Positions 7,295-9,167 of a DNA stretch of 9,167 nt are shown piece after piece (the first letter of the stretch is position 1; every line of letters starts with the position of its first letter). Origin of the DNA: an uncultured Porphyromonadaceae bacterium. Lineage in GTDB: Bacteria > Bacteroidota > Bacteroidia > Bacteroidales > Muribaculaceae. The translations under genes were made by a program, and so were the position numbers. Location of the stretch: positions 1 to 9,167 of the forward strand of contig USNC01000038.1 in the NCBI GenBank assembly GCA_900555915.1, in the 5' to 3' direction. The notes beneath the pieces were generated by a model, which worked only from the letters and a program-made list of their open reading frames with translations, searched no databases and was not told the DNA's origin.

Positions 7295-7308
7295 GCCTTT
7301 TGAGGATA

Positions 7309-7680
7309 CTATTGAGAGAGTTTTGAAATATATGACTGACGCAAAGCTGTCAGCAATCGGGAAACTTCGAAAAACAAAGGTTTGACAGCTTGAAATTTCT
7401 CGTCAGATATATATTCGAGATCATAGCAAGTCTGCAACTGGCAATAGGCCTCTAAAAGAGAACCGTAAGCGATTTCCACAAAATGTATTTTTTCTCTTAC
7501 GGACATTCGTCTACAACCTTCGGCCAGATTTGAAGTAATCGATGTTATAGACCGCTGTATCTGCTGGCCCAAGGCAAACCTTTCAATGGAAGGAAGCATC
7601 CGTACAATCCTATATACTTCCACCACCAATGACCTCGACTTCTGATAAGCTGTCAATTTTTCAAAAGAAAAGAAATCCAT
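7309..7680 (-). CDS. S23/IVP-type four-helix-bundle protein
   Basis: At 123 residues it has the normal size for the four-helix-bundle family that includes the proteins encoded in 23S rRNA intervening sequences and the Avd accessory protein of diversity-generating retroelements. Diagnostic features are the N-terminal FEKLTAYQKSRSLVVEVYRI helix, then LGQQIQRSITSITSNLAEGCRR (about 39-60, the family's QI-RS-SI-SN-AEG-RR signature). Two amphipathic helices follow (KIHFVEIAYGSLLEAYCQLQ, and FQAVKPLFFEVSRLLTALRQ). It has no signal peptide and no catalytic residues. Members are basic pentameric bundles that may bind nucleic acid, but the cellular role is unknown. The gene is visibly more A/T-rich than der and the sirtuin gene beside it, and it is bracketed by inverted 8-bp arrays, which points to insertion from elsewhere. 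ATG 7680 is chosen because it directly precedes the conserved N-terminal helix. No 23S rRNA, reverse transcriptase or variable repeat is present in the window. Confidence 0.9.
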   Translation of the reverse strand: MDFFSFEKLTAYQKSRSLVVEVYRIVRMLPSIERFALGQQIQRSITSITSNLAEGCRRMSVREKIHFVEIAYGSLLEAYCQLQTCYDLEYISDEKFQAVKPLFFEVSRLLTALRQSYISKLSQ

Positions 7681-7690
7681 GGCAAATAAA

Positions 7691-7722
7691 CTAAACTTCT
7701 AAACTCCTAAACTCCTAAACTT
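7691..7722 (+). repeat. 8-bp tandem array, right arm (CTAAACTY x4)
   Basis: Four units read CTAAACTT, CTAAACTC, CTAAACTC and CTAAACTT. These are the reverse complement of AAGTTTAG/GAGTTTAG, so the array is the inverted partner of 7263-7294. A further decayed unit, CTGAATTT (7723-7730), forms one arm of the adjoining hairpin. The array ends 10 bp before the start codon of the S23-type gene and forms the leader of that gene. Confidence 0.95.
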
Positions 7723-7751
7723 CTGAATTTGCCCCACGAGGCAAATTCAGA
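7722..7751 (-). terminator. 12-bp perfect hairpin directly after der stop
   Basis: Bases 7722-7733 (TCTGAATTTGCC) and 7740-7751 are perfect inverted repeats around a 6-nt loop. The stem begins on the base next to the der stop codon (7752-7754). In der orientation it is followed by AAGUUUAGG, not a U-run, so a rho-independent terminator is doubtful. An mRNA 3'-end or attenuating hairpin is as likely. The stem's 3' arm in the transcript (GGCAAAU, 7733 to 7727) is also complementary to AUUUGCC immediately before the downstream start codon (7687 to 7681). Confidence 0.6.
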
Positions 7752-9068
7752 TCATTTCTCTCGCATGAATATCTGAATCGGAGTTCCGTTGAAGTCCCAC
7801 TTGGCGCGTATCTTGTTTTCAAGGAAACGGCGGTAGGGCTCCTTCACCCACTGCGGCAGATTGCAGAAGAACACGAATGTCGGGATGATGGAATCCTTCA
7901 GCATGGTGACGTATTTGATCTTCACAAACTTGCCCTTGTTGCTTGGCGGCGGCGTGATGGCGATCTCCTCGAGCATATAGGTGTTGAGCTGCGAGGTCGG
8001 TATCATTCGCCGGCGGTTCTCATACACCTTCGCAGCCGTCTCAAGCACATTGTAGATGCGCTGCTTCGTGAGTGCCGATGTGAAGATGATGGGGAAGTCG
8101 GTGAAAGGCGCGAACTTCGTGCGGATAGCGGTCTCGAAACGCTTCTGGGCCTCCAGACTGCGGTCTTCGGCTATATCCCACTTGTTGACACACACCACGA
8201 GTCCCTTCCTGTTTTTCTGTATCAGGGAGAAGATGTTGGCGTCCTGGCCCTCTATGCCTCGTGTGGCGTCGATCATCAGGATGCAGACGTCGGAAGCCTC
8301 GATGGCCCGGATGGAGCGGATCACGGAGTAATACTCTATGTCTTCGTTCACCTTCTGCTTCTTGCGGATACCGGCGGTGTCTACGAGATAGAAGTCGAAT
8401 CCGAACTTGTTGTAGCGGTGATATATCGAATCGCGTGTCGTGCCTGCGATGTCGGTCACGATATGGCGCTCCTCGCCGATGAAGGCATTGATAAGCGAAG
8501 ACTTGCCGGCGTTCGGACGACCCACGATGGCGAATTTCGCTATGTCTTCCTCGGCATCGTCGTTGTCGGGAGTGTCGGGAAAATCCTTTATCACCTCGTC
8601 GAGCAGTTCGCCTGTGCCGGATCCGTTGGCCGACGACACCTCAAACGGGTCGCCGAGACCGAGGGAATAGAATTCCGGAACTATATAGCGCGATTCGCTC
8701 TTGTCTTCCTTGTTGGCCACAAGGATGACCGGCTTCTTACTGCGGCGAAGTATCGCCGCCACCTTGTCGTCAAGGTCGGTGACGCCTACCGATGAGTCTA
8801 CCACGAAAAGAATCACATCCGCCTCCTCGATGGCGATATGCACCTGCTTGTTGATCTCCTCCTCAAACACGTCGTCTGAGTTCACGACCCAGCCTCCGGT
8901 GTCTACTATCGAGAATTCCTGACCTTCCCAGTCCACCTTGCCATACTGTCGGTCGCGGGTGGTGCCCGAAGTGTCGTCTACGATTGCGGCCCTTGTCTGC
9001 GTCAAACGGTTGAAAAGCGTGGATTTGCCCACGTTCGGCCGCCCTACTATTGCTACTAATTTTCCCAT
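7752..9068 (-). CDS. der: Ribosome-assembly GTPase Der (EngA)
   Basis: Der is an essential cytoplasmic GTPase with two tandem G domains that acts in maturation of the 50S ribosomal subunit. At 438 residues it is full length. Domain 1 has the P-loop GRPNVGKS (9-16), the TSGTTRD switch (33-39), DTGG (56-59) and NKED (119-122). Domain 2 has GRPNAGKS (183-190), the IAGTTRD switch (207-213), DTAG (230-233), NKWD (295-298) and SAL (331-333). The C-terminal KH-like domain (about 355-438) contains TPPPSNKGK and KIKYVTML. All G motifs are intact. ATG 9068 gives the expected N-terminus directly before the P-loop strand, preceded by an A-run on the coding strand. It is the first gene of the minus-strand group and probably drives transcription toward the S23-type and sirtuin genes. 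Upstream lie only short A/T-rich repeats. Confidence 0.98.
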   Translation of the reverse strand: MGKLVAIVGRPNVGKSTLFNRLTQTRAAIVDDTSGTTRDRQYGKVDWEGQEFSIVDTGGWVVNSDDVFEEEINKQVHIAIEEADVILFVVDSSVGVTDLDDKVAAILRRSKKPVILVANKEDKSESRYIVPEFYSLGLGDPFEVSSANGSGTGELLDEVIKDFPDTPDNDDAEEDIAKFAIVGRPNAGKSSLINAFIGEERHIVTDIAGTTRDSIYHRYNKFGFDFYLVDTAGIRKKQKVNEDIEYYSVIRSIRAIEASDVCILMIDATRGIEGQDANIFSLIQKNRKGLVVCVNKWDIAEDRSLEAQKRFETAIRTKFAPFTDFPIIFTSALTKQRIYNVLETAAKVYENRRRMIPTSQLNTYMLEEIAITPPPSNKGKFVKIKYVTMLKDSIIPTFVFFCNLPQWVKEPYRRFLENKIRAKWDFNGTPIQIFMREK

Positions 9069-9076
9069 CTTTTTTC

Positions 9077-9104
9077 AATGCATAATTCATAATGCATAAT
9101 GCAT
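9077..9104 (+). repeat. 7-bp tandem array (AATGCAT x4) upstream of der
   Basis: Units AATGCAT, AATTCAT, AATGCAT and AATGCAT run head to tail, eight bases upstream of the der start. On the der strand it reads ATGCATT repeats, so it lies in the 5' leader or promoter region of der. It shares its unit with the tract at 4898-4918. I see no clear Bacteroides-type -7/-33 promoter within it. Confidence 0.9.
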
Positions 9105-9123
9105 AATCCAGTTCGCATGCGTT

Positions 9124-9158
9124 ATTCTTAATACATAATTCTTAATGAGCAACGCATA
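9124..9158 (+). repeat. Degenerate 7/14-bp repeat (ATTCTTA units)
   Basis: ATTCTTA ATACATA ATTCTTA ATGAGCA ACGCATA keeps a 7-bp spacing, with ATTCTTAAT repeated exactly 14 bp apart (9124 and 9138). It appears to be a decayed continuation of the 7-bp array at 9077-9104. The two are separated by a spacer with the palindrome CGCATGCG (9114-9121). Confidence 0.6.
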
Positions 9159-9167
9159 ATCTTTGAT

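Noticed and set aside
7309..7680. Diversity-generating retroelement (Avd-type accessory gene)
   Set aside because: The family overlaps with Avd, but no reverse transcriptase, template repeat or variable repeat occurs in the surrounding sequence, and the length and motifs fit the stand-alone S23 type.
8863..9090. Minus-strand 75-residue frame overlapping the start of der
   Set aside because: Out-of-frame shadow of der's N-terminal region. It shows no family features.
9114..9121. CGCATGCG palindrome as an operator upstream of der
   Set aside because: An 8-bp palindrome alone is too common, and there is no second site or recognised regulator to support it.

Overview
The window looks like a contig end from a gut Bacteroidales bacterium. 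A Muribaculaceae-like member is my best guess, not a demonstrated assignment. The evidence is an adjacent SusC/SusD outer-membrane nutrient-uptake pair, a third secreted protein with a Bacteroidales-type C-terminal tail, start codons without Shine-Dalgarno sequences behind A/T-rich leaders, GC-rich coding sequence, and short A/T-rich tandem repeats between genes. The first 42 bases are not biological: they are an Illumina Nextera transposon-end adapter, so the contig begins in library sequence.

Plus strand, 104-6492: a partial polysaccharide-utilisation-type locus. A SusC-like TonB-dependent transporter (104-3130) is followed 25 bp later by a SusD-like surface lipoprotein (3156-4895). After a 157-bp gap holding a 7-bp repeat tract and a 9-bp tandem array inside a long hairpin comes a secreted beta-sandwich-type protein (5053-6492). 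That gene is interrupted by one in-frame TAA at 5386-5388. No glycoside hydrolase, SusE/F assignment or regulator is visible, so the substrate cannot be named. A rho-independent terminator (6509-6549) closes the unit and can also serve the convergent genes.

Minus strand, 6564-9068: transcribed toward the PUL-type locus are der/engA (essential two-domain ribosome-assembly GTPase), a small AT-rich S23/four-helix-bundle gene, and a cysteine-free sirtuin with CobB/SIRT5-like motifs. der and the sirtuin are ordinary chromosomal genes. The small gene between them is the most unusual part of the window.

The S23-type gene (7309-7680) sits inside two 32-bp arrays of an 8-bp unit in inverted orientation (7263-7294 and 7691-7722). 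At all five positions where the arrays differ, the RNA of the gene's own sense strand forms G-U wobble pairs, so the arms can pair along all 32 positions. A 12-bp hairpin directly after the der stop abuts one array. One arm of this hairpin is complementary to the 7 nt just before the S23-type start codon. This resembles the layout of rRNA intervening sequences (S23 ORF in the loop of a terminal stem), but here in a protein-gene intergenic space. It is a candidate for a small mobile or RNA-structured cassette.

Short-period arrays (7, 8 and 9 bp) occupy most intergenic spaces here: 4898-4918, 4950-5014, 7263-7294, 7691-7722, 9077-9104 and 9124-9158. No stretch over 300 bases lacks a gene, and no tRNA, rRNA, CRISPR array or insertion sequence was seen.
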